Of a stretch of DNA of 64,000 bases, positions 23,328 through 33,389 are shown piece by piece. Origin of the DNA: Plasmodiophora brassicae. Lineage: Eukaryota; Endomyxa; Phytomyxea; Plasmodiophorida; Plasmodiophoridae. A program made the position numbers and the translations under genes. The number at the start of each line of letters is the position of its first letter. The first letter of the stretch is position 1. The stretch is from assembly GCA_039704465.1 (NCBI GenBank), contig JASFAU010000007.1, positions 992,001 through 1,056,000 of the forward strand, read 5' to 3'. Under the pieces are notes generated by a model. The model was not told the origin of the DNA, did no database searches, and was given only the letters and a program-made list of their open reading frames with translations.

Positions 23328-25135
23328 ATGCCGACGCATCGAAAGACGCCGTCCAGAACCCTCAGTCGTCACTACGAATTGGTGAAACAGACGCGCCTGG
23401 CCGGACGCCAGATAACGTCGTGCCGCATTGGCAACGCGATCTGGATCGGGTCGGCGTCCGGCCTCATCTCGATCCGGCATGCCTCGTCCGGCCAGCTCCT
23501 GCGTAAACTGTTCCCGGTGCCGCAATCGGCGCCGGCCGCCCTGCACCCGGTCACCGCCATCGCGCTCCAGGCGCCCCTGCACCGCGTCTGGGTCGCCATG
23601 GGCGACGGCGAGCTCGGCGCCTGGGACGTGCACGGCACGACACGGCTCGTGCACGTCCCGAAGAGCCGCCACGCCGTCACCCGGATCTGCATCGCCCCCA
23701 GTGCCATCTGGACCATCGACTCCAACGGGTCGGTTGTGCTCGCTGCTGCGGTGGCCAGCCGTGCGCCTGTACTGACCAACCGTGTCGCGCGCCAGGGTGA
23801 CGACACAACGCGACCTGCAGGGCGGCGTCATATTGCGGGTGGCCCAGGACGACTTCGCGCGCGACCTGGCGCTGGTCGGCGACGACGAGGTCTGGGCGGC
23901 CTGCGACGCTGGACTCATTGTGTTCGACGCCGGGACGGGCGAGATCCTGCACCGGCTGGCGGTGCCAAGGCGCCCGGGAGGGCGGACGCGATTGCCGGTG
24001 CGCTGCGTGCTGGCGACGACGACGGCCGTGTTCTCTGGACAGCAGGACGGGTCGATGGCTGTGTGGGATACGGCGCAGAAGACGGTCGTGCAGGTCCTGA
24101 ACGTGCATTCGCAACCGATCGTGTCGCTGGTCAGCCACGGATCCCACGTCTGGTCGCTGGACTCCCACAACGACGTTCACTGCTGGAACGCCGTCAACAG
24201 AGCCAGCTATGGGTTCGTGGACCTCAACGTAATATCGTCCCAGTGGACGGGTCGTACGCCCGCCCGTGACTGATGGGAGCGCCCCGGTTCAGATGGTGGA
24301 TGGGCAGCCAGGACGGCGCGCCGTGATATCGACCGTATGTTCCGGTGCGAACTCGGCCATCTTCGTGCTCTATTCCGAGCCGTCGGCCATGGAGATCTAT
24401 GCATTGCCGAGCGACGCGCGCCTCGTGCGCCAGCCACTGAGTCGCGCGCCGACGACGACGACGACGGATTCAGTGCCGTTTGACGACGCAGCGTCGTCTC
24501 TCCAGGGTCGCGACGAGTCCGGGCGCGTTTCGCGGCATCGACGACACGTGTCCGAGTTGTCCCACCTGGACGAAAGGAAACTTCGCCGGGCCGACTCGAT
24601 CAACAGCGGGTTGCTGGAGCGGCATTCGTCGCGGACGGACGCGCTCGAGAAAGAGATCGAGCGGCTGCGCACCGAGGTGTCCACATTGCGAGAAGCATCG
24701 CGTGACGACGTCCCCGGGAGGGCGGCGCCGTCGGAGCCGCCGCCCAGCAGCGAGGCCCAACCCGCGGACCACCAACGATGCGCTGAAGAGCTCAGCGCGC
24801 AACGACAGCTGGCCGAGCAAGCGCTTCTGACGCTGCGCGAAGAGCGGTTCCGCTGGGTGCGGAAGGCCCGCCTGCTGACGTCGCACCTCCGCCATCGAAA
24901 CGACCACGACGCACAGGGCCTGGCGTCGAAGGACACCCACATCCGGCTCCTGCAGCAGCAGGTCGCCGACCTGCAACGATCGCTCGCAGAAGCGACGGCG
25001 CTGCTGGCTGCCGCCCAGACTGCCATGAAGCCGGCGTCCCCGACCTCGCTCAAGAGCGAACTCTCCACGAGGTCGCTCAGAAGCGACCTCGACGCCAGAG
25101 AATTATTAGTCGACGCCTTCGACACGACGTTATAG
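23328..25135 (+). CDS. WD40 beta-propeller protein with C-terminal coiled coil
   Basis: Three exons, 23328-23750, 23821-24228 and 24293-25135, join in phase 0 across introns of 70 and 64 bp. The first two exons encode propeller blades (AIWIGSASGLISIRH, ELGAWDVHGT, EVWAACDAGLIVFDA, GSMAVWDTAQK, HVWSLDSHNDVHCWN). The third exon has a Ser/Arg-rich linker, then heptad-rich helices (LEKEIERLRTEVSTLREA, RQLAEQALLTLREERF, LLQQQVADLQRSLAEATALLAAAQ). The architecture is that of a scaffold or tether, such as cytoskeletal or vesicle proteins, but no named family could be recognised. The ATG at 23328 was chosen because upstream codons in the frame are low quality. Confidence 0.78.
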
Positions 25136-25306
25136 GTCGTGCTCGTGTCGCACTACAGATTTAGTAGATCGCGACTTGTTCGCCCCACATGTGTCTGTCG
25201 CATGCGTTTGCGTATCGCTGCGTGCCCTGGATACCGCTCGGGCTGACTGTACCTAGCTGGCCATGGGCGACGGACGAGTATACCCCCCCCCTCGTACGCG
25301 ACGACG

Positions 25307-26655
25307 GCGCAACGTGTCGTGAACGCCGAAGTGTATCATGAAACGGGTCGGTTGCTCTGTTCGCTTCGTTCTCCGCACCCAGCTAGCATGACGCAATGAT
25401 GGCCGACGTCGACCGTGCGGCGGAAGGGCAGCGACGTCTCCCGTCGACGTGCGATCCTAGGACCGGGGCGGTTCGCCATTATGCTGAGTACTGGCCCATT
25501 GCATACCTTTGATACGGCGCTGATATCTCCGATGGCGACCAGCGACCGGAGATATCGCTGGCGTGGGCCTCATCAACCACCTGGAACCATTCTCGTCTCT
25601 CGGCCTGACGGGTGCGCAGGCTCGCGGTTCGCGGGCCATCGTCGTTCTCGGCCCTCAGGTATTCAGCGGCTTACATGTCGGTGGGCTGGCGCTCGCACCC
25701 ATGACCTGGCCACCGCGCGAATGCAGATTCCAGCGCCCGTGACCTGGGGCACCAGCACGTCACCTTAATTCTATGTACTAGACACCCGGCACTACAGTAC
25801 TGTTCACCAGCGGGCCGGGACTAGTGCCAGCGAGGTTACCTCGTCATTATCATTCACCGAACAAGATTTGTAATTTGGTCGTACCGACTCTAGGGTTCTG
25901 GCGGAGATGTTCATTCAATTATGGAGCGAGACTGCCTTGCGGTCCCGATGCTGCCGTCGGCTGTGCCGGCGCTGCATCAAGATGTTCCAGTATCTCATGG
26001 TGCGCGACAGCCAGGAGGTCACGGTGCTGCCGACGGCTTTGCAGACACTGCAGCAGGACGATGAGAGAGAGATCCCCACTATCGATACAGCGATTAGTGG
26101 ATAGAATCGCTGTATCGATAGTGGGGATCGCTGTATCGATAGTGGGGATCTCTCTCCTCATCGTCCTGCTGCAGTGTCTGCAGAGCCGACGGCAGCAACG
26201 TGACCTCCTGGCTGTCGCGCACCAGATACTAGAACATCTTGATGCAGCGCCAGCACACCCGACGGCAGCATCGGGACCGCAAGGCAGTCTCGCTCCATAA
26301 TTGAATGAACACCTCCGCCAGAACCCTAGAGTCGGTACGACCAAATAAATCTTGTTTGGTGAATGATAATGACGAGGCTGAGGCCCACGCCAGCGATATC
26401 TCCGGTCGCTGGTCAGCATCGGAGATATCAGCGCCGTATCAAACGTATTCAATGAAGCACGTGGGCCAGTACTCAGCATAATGGCGAACCGCCCCGGTCC
26501 TAGAAACGCACGTCGACGGGAGACGGCGCTGCCCTTCCGCCGCCCGGTCGACGCCGGCCATCATTGCATCATGCTACGCTGGGTGCGGAGAACGCAGCGA
26601 ACAGAGCAAACCGACCCGTTTCATGATACACTTCGGCGTTCACGACGCGTTGCGC
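25307..26655. mobile_element. Foldback (large inverted-repeat) element
   Basis: The region is an imperfect palindrome. The outer arms 25307-25572 and 26378-26655, and the inner arms 25840-26092 and 26104-26376, are reverse complements with scattered mismatches. The centre is a loop of about 11 bases near 26093-26103 (ttagtggatag). The right inner arm carries a 20-bp-scale duplication of its cgctgtatcgatagtgggga segment. The left side has an extra unmatched segment at 25573-25839. Because of the symmetry, forward and reverse strands encode nearly identical spurious peptides (both contain PTLGFWRRCSFNYGARLPC). This resembles foldback or MITE-like elements without a transposase. I found no clear target-site duplication. 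Confidence 0.8.
25573..25839. other. Unpaired segment inside left arm of foldback element
   Basis: About 267 bp present only in the left arm. The right arm goes directly from the complement of gggcctca to that of ctcgtcattatc. It is either an insertion in the left arm or a deletion from the right. It has no terminal repeat or coding signature that I could identify. Confidence 0.6.
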
Positions 26656-26859
26656 GCAGATCATTGCCGGCGCTGGAACCAAGTCCGAATGGCTGCGTCG
26701 CCTATGGCCAAGAATGCAGGACACTCCAGACGCGAATCCAGCCCTGCAAGGTGATGAATTTGCAAGACGAGTCGTATCGTCATTGGAACGGATTGGCGGG
26801 GGAATGCCCGACATGTACAGTGTTCCAATAAAGACAACCCAAGTTGACGCAGCCTCAAG

Positions 26860-27170
26860 TGACTGCAATCGGCTGCAGAATTGGAGGGCGGTCGGCTGCA
26901 CAATTAGCTGCAATCGGCTGTGGGTTGGCTGCAGAATGAGCTGCAGATTAGCTGCAATCGGCTGCAGAATGGGCTGCAACACCGGGGACGATCGGCTGCA
27001 GACGAGCTGCATTCGACTGCAGAATAATTGGCTGCAAAACTGGGGGGCGATCGGCTGCAGCATCGGGACAATCCGCTGCCAGTTGGCTACAATCGGCTGC
27101 AAGGGTCGCTACAGCCGGCTGCAGATTTGGCTACAACCGGCTGCAAAAGTGGGATGCAATAATGGCTGCA
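26860..27170. repeat. Degenerate ggctgca tandem-repeat tract
   Basis: Roughly 300 bp built from variants of a short unit resembling aatcggctgcagaatg, repeated at about 15-17-bp spacing with many substitutions (gctgcaatc, ggctgcaga, ggctacaac). It lies in the 695-bp gap between the foldback element and NDUFS1, ending about 180 bp before the NDUFS1 start. ORFs across it are repeats of CSRLQ or LQPI type and are not believable genes. Confidence 0.7.
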
Positions 27171-27350
27171 GACCTGGCAAGCCTTTGTTGCAGCCGATCT
27201 GATGCCAGTGGGTGGCACGGGCGGCGGCGCGGGGGATTCGTTTTCGACGAATTTGTATTTTGTGAAGTGGTCGAGAGGCGAGGCAGAGTGGGAGAGCACG
27301 CCAGCCGCACGGTTCGACGGAGGATCCCGCGACGAGGCCCGCGTCCCGAT

Positions 27351-29918
27351 ATGCTGTCGTTAGGTGGGCGCGGATGGCGGGCGGCCTGGCGGCCAGGTCG
27401 TCGTGTGCGGGTCGCCACGACGGGGGCGCCGGCGGCCCCGAAGCCGCAGGCGCCGCCGCCGTCGCAGACCATCACGGTCAACGTCGACGGCAGGGACGTC
27501 GTCTGCGATAAGAGCATGACCGTACTGCAAGCCTGCGAGGAGGCCGGCGCGGTCATCCCGCGATTCTGCTACCATCCTCGGCTGTCCATCGCCGGCAACT
27601 GCAGGATGTGCCTGGTGGAGGTAGGTGATGCGCGATCGGGGGGCGTGTGCCGCGCTCCCGGTTCACGGGTCGCTCTTCGTAGATTGCCAAGTCGCCCAAG
27701 CCGGTTGCATCGTGCGCCATGCCCCTGCTGCCTGGCATGGTCATCAAGACCGACACGCCCCTCGTGAAGAAGGCACGCGAAGGCGTTATGGAATTTCTGC
27801 TGATCAACCATCCCCTGGATTGCCCGATCTGCGACCAGGGCGGCGAATGCGATTTGCAGGACCTGTCCATGTCGTACGGGAGTGACCGCGGACGGTACCG
27901 GGAGTGGAAGCGCACCGTAGAGGATAAGGTAACGCGCGGCGATTGTCTGGGCACAAGCGCGGCGGGGCGCTTACTCCCCCCGCCCACTTGGTAGAACCTG
28001 GGCCCCTTCGTGAAGACCGTCATGACGCGGTGCATTCACTGTACGCGTTGCGTTCGGTACGCGGATGAGGTCGCCGGCGTTCCAACGCTCGGTGTCACGG
28101 GGCGCGGCGGCACCATGGAGATCGGGACGTACTTTGAGAGGCCATTCGGTCAGCTGCTCGCCCGTCCAGCGCTTACAGCCGGCGCTGACTGTCAACCAGA
28201 TTCGGAGCTGTCGGGGAACGTGTTCGATTTGTGCCCCGTCGGCGCCCTGACTTCGAAGCCGTTCGCGTTTGCTGCGCGCCCATGGGAGTTGCGGAAGACC
28301 GGTAACCGAAACGAACGGGGAGGCTCTTGACATGATTCGTGATTTGCCCCTTCTTCAGAATCAATCGACGTCCACGATGCGCTTGGGTGTGCGATTCGTA
28401 TTGACACTCGCGGGTCGCAGGTCATGCGCGTGCTGCCGCGCGTCAACGAGGACATTAACGAAGAGTGGATTTCGGACCGGTCCCGCTTCGCGTATGACGG
28501 CCTGCGGGTCCAGCGTCTTGACGAACCGCTCGTACGAAGCGCCAGCGGTTGACTTTGGTGGCGTCGTTGGTATGCGGACGGGATCCTGACTGGGTTACCT
28601 ATAGGCGAGCTGACGCCTGTCGTCTGGGCGGAGGCGTTCGAGGTAATCACGGAAGCCCTGCAGAAAGTCAATCCCCAGAAGGATGTCAGAGCGCTCGTCG
28701 GAAATCTTGCCACTGTAAGTTCCGCATCAAGTCTTGGAGTCGTGCGGTAACGGCGGCTTGGGCAGGCGGAAGCAATGATCTGCCTGAAGGACTGGATGAA
28801 CTCCATGGGCTGCGACGACGTCGAATGCAGGGAGGCAAGCGACGGCACGTCCGCTGACCTGCGCAGCGGCTACCTGCTCAACAGCACGATCGCTGGCATT
28901 GACGTCGCCGACCTCGTTCTATTCGTTGGCACGAACATCCGCATGGAAGCCCCGGTCCTGAACGCGCGAATCAGACGATGCCTGCTGGCAACGGGATCGA
29001 CGCCACGTTTGGCGTCCATTGGGCCGCAATACCATGATGTTACCGGCGCGTGCGAGCAGCTCGGCGACGACCTGACGCTTCTTGATAAGATCGCGGATGG
29101 CAAGCACCCCCTGTCCGAGGCATTTGCGAAGGCGCAGAGGCCGATGATCATCCTCGGCCAAGCGATCCTGCACCGGAAGGATTTCGACGCCGTTCGCGCG
29201 GCTCTCGATCGTCTTGCCAAGCGTTCCCCGTCGCTATTCGCCCCGGATTGGATGGGTGTGAATGTCCTCCAGCTACAGGCAGGGCGAGCGGCTGCGCTGG
29301 ATCTCGGCCTCGTCCGAACCGGGCCTCCATCTTCTGGCAAATTCGTGTACCTTCTGGGTGCCGATGACTTCGATGATTCTCAGATTCCTCAGGATGCGTT
29401 CGTTGTGTACCAAGGTACGATACGTCCTGTTCAACCTGGCCGCTTCTTATTGTGTGTACTCAGGGCATCACGGCGAGCGCGGAGCGTCTCGTGCATCCGT
29501 CATTCTTCCTTCCACGGCCTACACCGAATCGAGCGGCATCTTCGTGAACACTGAAGGGCGCCCGCAACTGACAACTGCGGCGACGACGCCAATCGGGCTC
29601 GCCCGTGACGACTGGACGATTATCAGGGCGCTGTCGGAGGTTGCCGGTGTTGGATCTACGCTTCCTTATGATTCCATCGACGACGTGCGGGAACGATTGG
29701 GCAAGGTCGCCCCGCACATGATGTCCCTGGACAACATCGACCCAGCGCGGACGATTTCTCCCTGGACTGACGTTCCGTCGTCTGGCAAGATCCAGCCGGG
29801 CCCGATCGCCAAGAACTTGGACAATTTCTTCACGACGAACGTGATTGCCCGCGCGTCCAAGAACCTCGCTCGGGGACAGGCCGAGTTGAAGGGGAGCACG
29901 AACAGTTACGTGCAGTAA
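27351..29918 (+). CDS. NDUFS1: NADH:ubiquinone oxidoreductase 75-kDa subunit (complex I)
   Basis: Eight exons: 27351-27620, 27683-27928, 27995-28148, 28200-28301, 28359-28547, 28605-28714, 28765-29414 and 29464-29918. The basic N-terminus ([20 protein letters not shown]) looks like a mitochondrial leader. The [2Fe-2S] region [20 protein letters not shown], then [16 protein letters not shown], then [13 protein letters not shown] give the Fe-S cysteine clusters N1b, N5 and N4. Later blocks are [26 protein letters not shown] and NTEGRPQLT. This is the peripheral-arm subunit that carries electrons from the flavin toward quinone. Intron 28149-28199 is 51 bp and in frame, so its removal is inferred from alignment to the family. 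The length matches nuclear NDUFS1. Confidence 0.95.
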
Positions 29919-30040
29919 TAAAGGCCACGGTCGTAGCACGGCCTACAATTTCCACCTAGACGCGTCCCACCCATGCCATCGGTCAACCGGACACAATGAA
30001 TATTCTTGACCGTTGTTATGCGGACGGAGGCTCCTTGTTG

Positions 30041-32716
30041 CTACACAGAATCAACCGCCGCCCCCGGGGACACCATGTTCAGCATTGCGCTCGCCCTTGT
30101 GACGCGCTCTATGAAAATGGCGACTTGTTCGATCAACATCGTTTCGTTGCGTTCCTCCAGGGCCATTGTGATCCCCGGGAGCGTCGTGGCCGCGTATCCT
30201 TCGTAGAGTCCAGGAGCGTAGACGACGTGCCGGTAGTACGTTTCCGTTCTACCAGGCAACGCGATGGATGACGTGAACTCGCGTTCGACAAACCTATGCC
30301 AGACTGTAAGCGTCCCAGGTATATCGCATTGGGCGCCGTTCTAACGCTAGTCGATCATTGAGGTGACGAAGATGGGCGTCCTTGGAGTCGCGTACGGTCG
30401 CAGACAGACGCGTCAATCGGTCGAGAGTATCGGCCTCCTGGTCAGTGTGTTTGGCCGCTTGTGCGAACTTCATTAGGCACTCAGATAGGACGCGCATGGG
30501 CAGCTGCCCAGGGTAACCCTCGTTCAGCTTTGCGATGTAACTCGCCAGTGTCGACGCGTACGCCTGTATCCGAATAGGGATAACCGCTAACGACGGAGAC
30601 GTCAGGTTCGTCGTCACCCCTGGACGTATACGCGCGCGTGCGATCATACCTCGATCAACGAGCTCTAAGGCGATAACACCCCACACACGAGCTAACGCGG
30701 CAGTGTACGTGTAGTCGGGATCGCCGAACCGACCATACCATATGGCGGAATCGTACGAAGAATGGTATACCTACCAACATTCTTAGACGCGGCATCCGGT
30801 ACGTTGCGATGCGGGCGCCTGACGCCATATCGCGATGACCGATCGCCAAACGAGATGTCGGCAGATGCGACACCGAGGAATTGCAGGAAAGGCGTGTAGT
30901 CAGACCCGGAACCGAGCGCCCCTACGACACCGCGAGGCCCATCCTTGCCGAACGACTCCCACTGGTCGTAGATCCTGCCGAGCGAAGTCCAGATCAGAAA
31001 CGTGTCCAAATCGAGAGGCAGGCGGTCGCATACGTCGCATTGGCGTGCGGGTTCCGAACAAGCTTTGTCGCGAACTCGATGACCGGTTGCAGGGACGGGC
31101 TAGCTTGCGCCAGGAACGCCGACGTGCTCATCACTCCGACGTCTCTGCACAAGCCAGGCTGCGTCGTCAGAACGCAGCGGGCCGTACTGTCGAATCGAGC
31201 CAGTACGTGTTGATGTAGGCGATCGCCTCCTGCCTGAGATCGTCCGCAAATTGTTCAGCGAACTCGGTCGACCCGACCAGGCCGAACTCCTCGGCGTCCC
31301 ATGAGCACAGCTGGAGCGTTCGGCGGGGCCGCCATCCCCGTTCGTACAGGGACGCGAACGCGCGCGACATCTCCAGGAACGCGGACGTCCCCGAATGAGG
31401 ATCGACCGCCCCATAGACCCAGGCGTCTCTGTGGTTGCCGAGCAGGACACGCCGGTCGGGTTCAATGGCGCCTGGGAACGTGCCGATCACATTGTAGATC
31501 GGCTGGAGCGAGCGATCCATCTGGACGTTCAGCTGCACCAGGTCGGACCCAGGGCCGACGCGAGTCGCCATGGCGTCCCGCCAATCGTTCGGCACACGTG
31601 GGCCGCGCAGCGATGCCAGCAGGGGCCGGGCGTTGCCGTACCCGATGGCAACGATGGGGATCCGAGGCAGGACCGGCGACGATGACGCCGAGAATTTACG
31701 CCGCCGCGGATCCAGGTCGGGAACGGCAGCAATGCCCGGCGTCAACGGGTCGCCCGAGAACAACGAGATGAACATGGCGCTGCCGCCCTGGACTGCACCG
31801 GGCGGGCGCCATGCTCCATCGGGGAACGTCTTGCCGCGCAGCGAACCGTCATCGGCCGGATCTGTGCGGGGGCACCCGTCAGAACGTCGCAGACAGAGCA
31901 GGCCGGGCGACGCGTCCGTCACGAACCGGAATAGAGGACCAGGCCAACCATGCCGTGCTGTTCGGCGAGCATGGCCTTCAGGCCGCGGAACGACCGCCCG
32001 TACCGAGCGATGCCGATGCGTCCGCGAAGGTCGACGCCAGCGTCTCGGAGCGCCTGGAAATCGGAGCGACGAGCGTAATTCAGGAACACGAGCGGGGCGG
32101 TCACCTTGCCCTGAAAACCCAACGCCCCCGTGAGAACACTGGCAGGGCACCGTGCCGGGGGAGGATACCGATCCGGAATACGCGACGTATGGCCCAGTCG
32201 TAGGAGGAGGGACACCGTCGACCCGAGGCTCAGCGAGGTCGAACGAGCGCAGGGATCGGCCCGTTCCCGGTTCGACAATGTCCAGGGAGATGTGCAACGG
32301 GTACGAGAGCAGAACTTTGTATTCGTGCACGGTGACGTCCGGTACTCGCCAGGACCGCAGCCTGTTGGCCACGTACATGGCGAGGGGAAGGTCACCCGCG
32401 CTGCCCGCTAGGGACTGGTTCGCAGTCAGAGCGTGCATGTGCGCCTGGGCTCGATCCGGATCTGGCACATCGAGCAGCATGTCGATCCAATCTACACGAC
32501 GGTCAGTTGGAGAAGTCCCTCAACGTCCACGGCTAGCGCTGATATACCGCTGCGATCGATGGGCTCCGCCCTGAATATTTCCACGACGACAACGAACAGC
32601 AGCGCGCATATCGCGACCCCGATGAGCACGATCAGAAGGCGGACCATAATCTGCCGACGGCGACGGTCCCTCGCGGTGCCGCCATCGCCTAGCAGCGGCT
32701 GGCGAGCGCCGGGCAT
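30041..32716 (-). CDS. Glutamate carboxypeptidase II-like M28 peptidase (type II membrane protein)
   Basis: Eight exons, 32716-32548, 32491-32169, 32110-31927, 31861-31207, 31144-31034, 30974-30824, 30770-30346 and 30293-30041, sum to 756 codons, close to human GCPII (750 residues). A short basic tail precedes one transmembrane helix (LLIVLIGVAICALLFVVVV), so the enzyme faces outward. PA-domain blocks and the M28 core follow. All zinc ligands are visible: His in LLGNHRDAW, Asp in GAVDPHSG, Glu in WDAEEFG, Asp in AYINTD (made across intron 31145-31206) and His in VYHSSYDS. The C-terminal dimerisation domain ends in YYRHVVYAPG and later helices. It is predicted to cleave C-terminal Glu or acidic residues from peptides or folates. 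Every exon phase agrees. Confidence 0.94.
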
Positions 32717-32860
32717 CGCGCGTCCCCCGGGCGCAAACGCTCAACCTGGCCACTGTGAAGCGCATCCCCAACCACATTCGAGGCGCGTTCCCCTCCCCCC
32801 AAAATTGCAGTCGACAAATGGTGTAAAGAATACGATCCGCGTCTGCGAGTCGACAGGCGA

Positions 32861-33060
32861 CTGCAGACTGCAGTCCCGGCGGCGTCTGCAGTCTGCAGTC
32901 CCGGCGGCGTCTGCAGTCTGCAGTCCCGGCGGCGTCTGCAGCCTGCAGTCCCGGCGGCGTCTGCAGCCTGCAGTCCCGGCGGCGTCTGCAGTCTGCAGTC
33001 CCGGCGGCGTCTGCAGTCTGCAGTCCCGGCGGCGTCTGCAGTCTGCAGTCCCGGCGGCGT
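32861..33060. repeat. 25-bp minisatellite, eight copies
   Basis: Exactly 200 bp made of eight head-to-tail 25-bp units. Each unit contains two PstI-like CTGCAG words and ends in cccggcggcgt. Units differ only at a base or two (unit 1 has actg; units 4 and 5 have gcct). The tract ends 7 bp before the TTAG flank of the piggyBac-like element. It also lies about 145 bp upstream of the carboxypeptidase start. Confidence 0.95.
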
Positions 33061-33086
33061 CCTATTGTTAGCCCTGATCGCGGGAG

Positions 33087-33167
33087 CGTACAATAATTGT
33101 ACGTTCGCGCATTTTTGGGCAATCACGGACCTGAGCCCAATTGAGGCGAACGTACAATTATTGTACG
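33087..33167. repeat. Left subterminal palindromes of the transposon (two copies)
   Basis: CGTACAATAATTGTACG at 33087-33103 and CGTACAATTATTGTACG at 33151-33167, both followed by TTC. The first copy begins 15 bp inside the left terminus. Perfect dyad symmetry suggests a dimeric protein-binding site, plausibly the transposase. Each could also form a small hairpin. Confidence 0.9.
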
Positions 33168-33389
33168 TTCGCTGGCCAAATCCTGCAATTTTCAAAGCTG
33201 GATTGTGAAGGAACCACAGCGTTGTGTGCACAGTAAATCAGATCACTCGCCAGCATGCACGTTATATTTAGCCCCTGCAGAAAACTGGGCTTCTCCATTC
33301 TGTGGTTGTCGAGTCGGTGTGAGCTGTGCAGCTGCGCTGGACGTCGGTTTGCTGTCAGCAAGCTAGGAGTGAGTTTGAGCACGGGTGAA

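Noticed and set aside
25824..26479. Overlapping ORFs of 158 and 186 codons on opposite strands
   Set aside because: They encode almost the same peptide because the DNA is palindromic; no domain is present, so they are products of the foldback structure.
32861..33060. CRISPR-like array
   Set aside because: Units are head-to-tail with no unique spacers, so it is a minisatellite in a eukaryotic genome.
32433..33231. ORFs of 180-212 codons across the minisatellite (RRRDCRLQ or CSLQSRRRL repeats)
   Set aside because: Translation of an in-step tandem repeat; the period is not a multiple of three, so all frames cycle through the same peptide.
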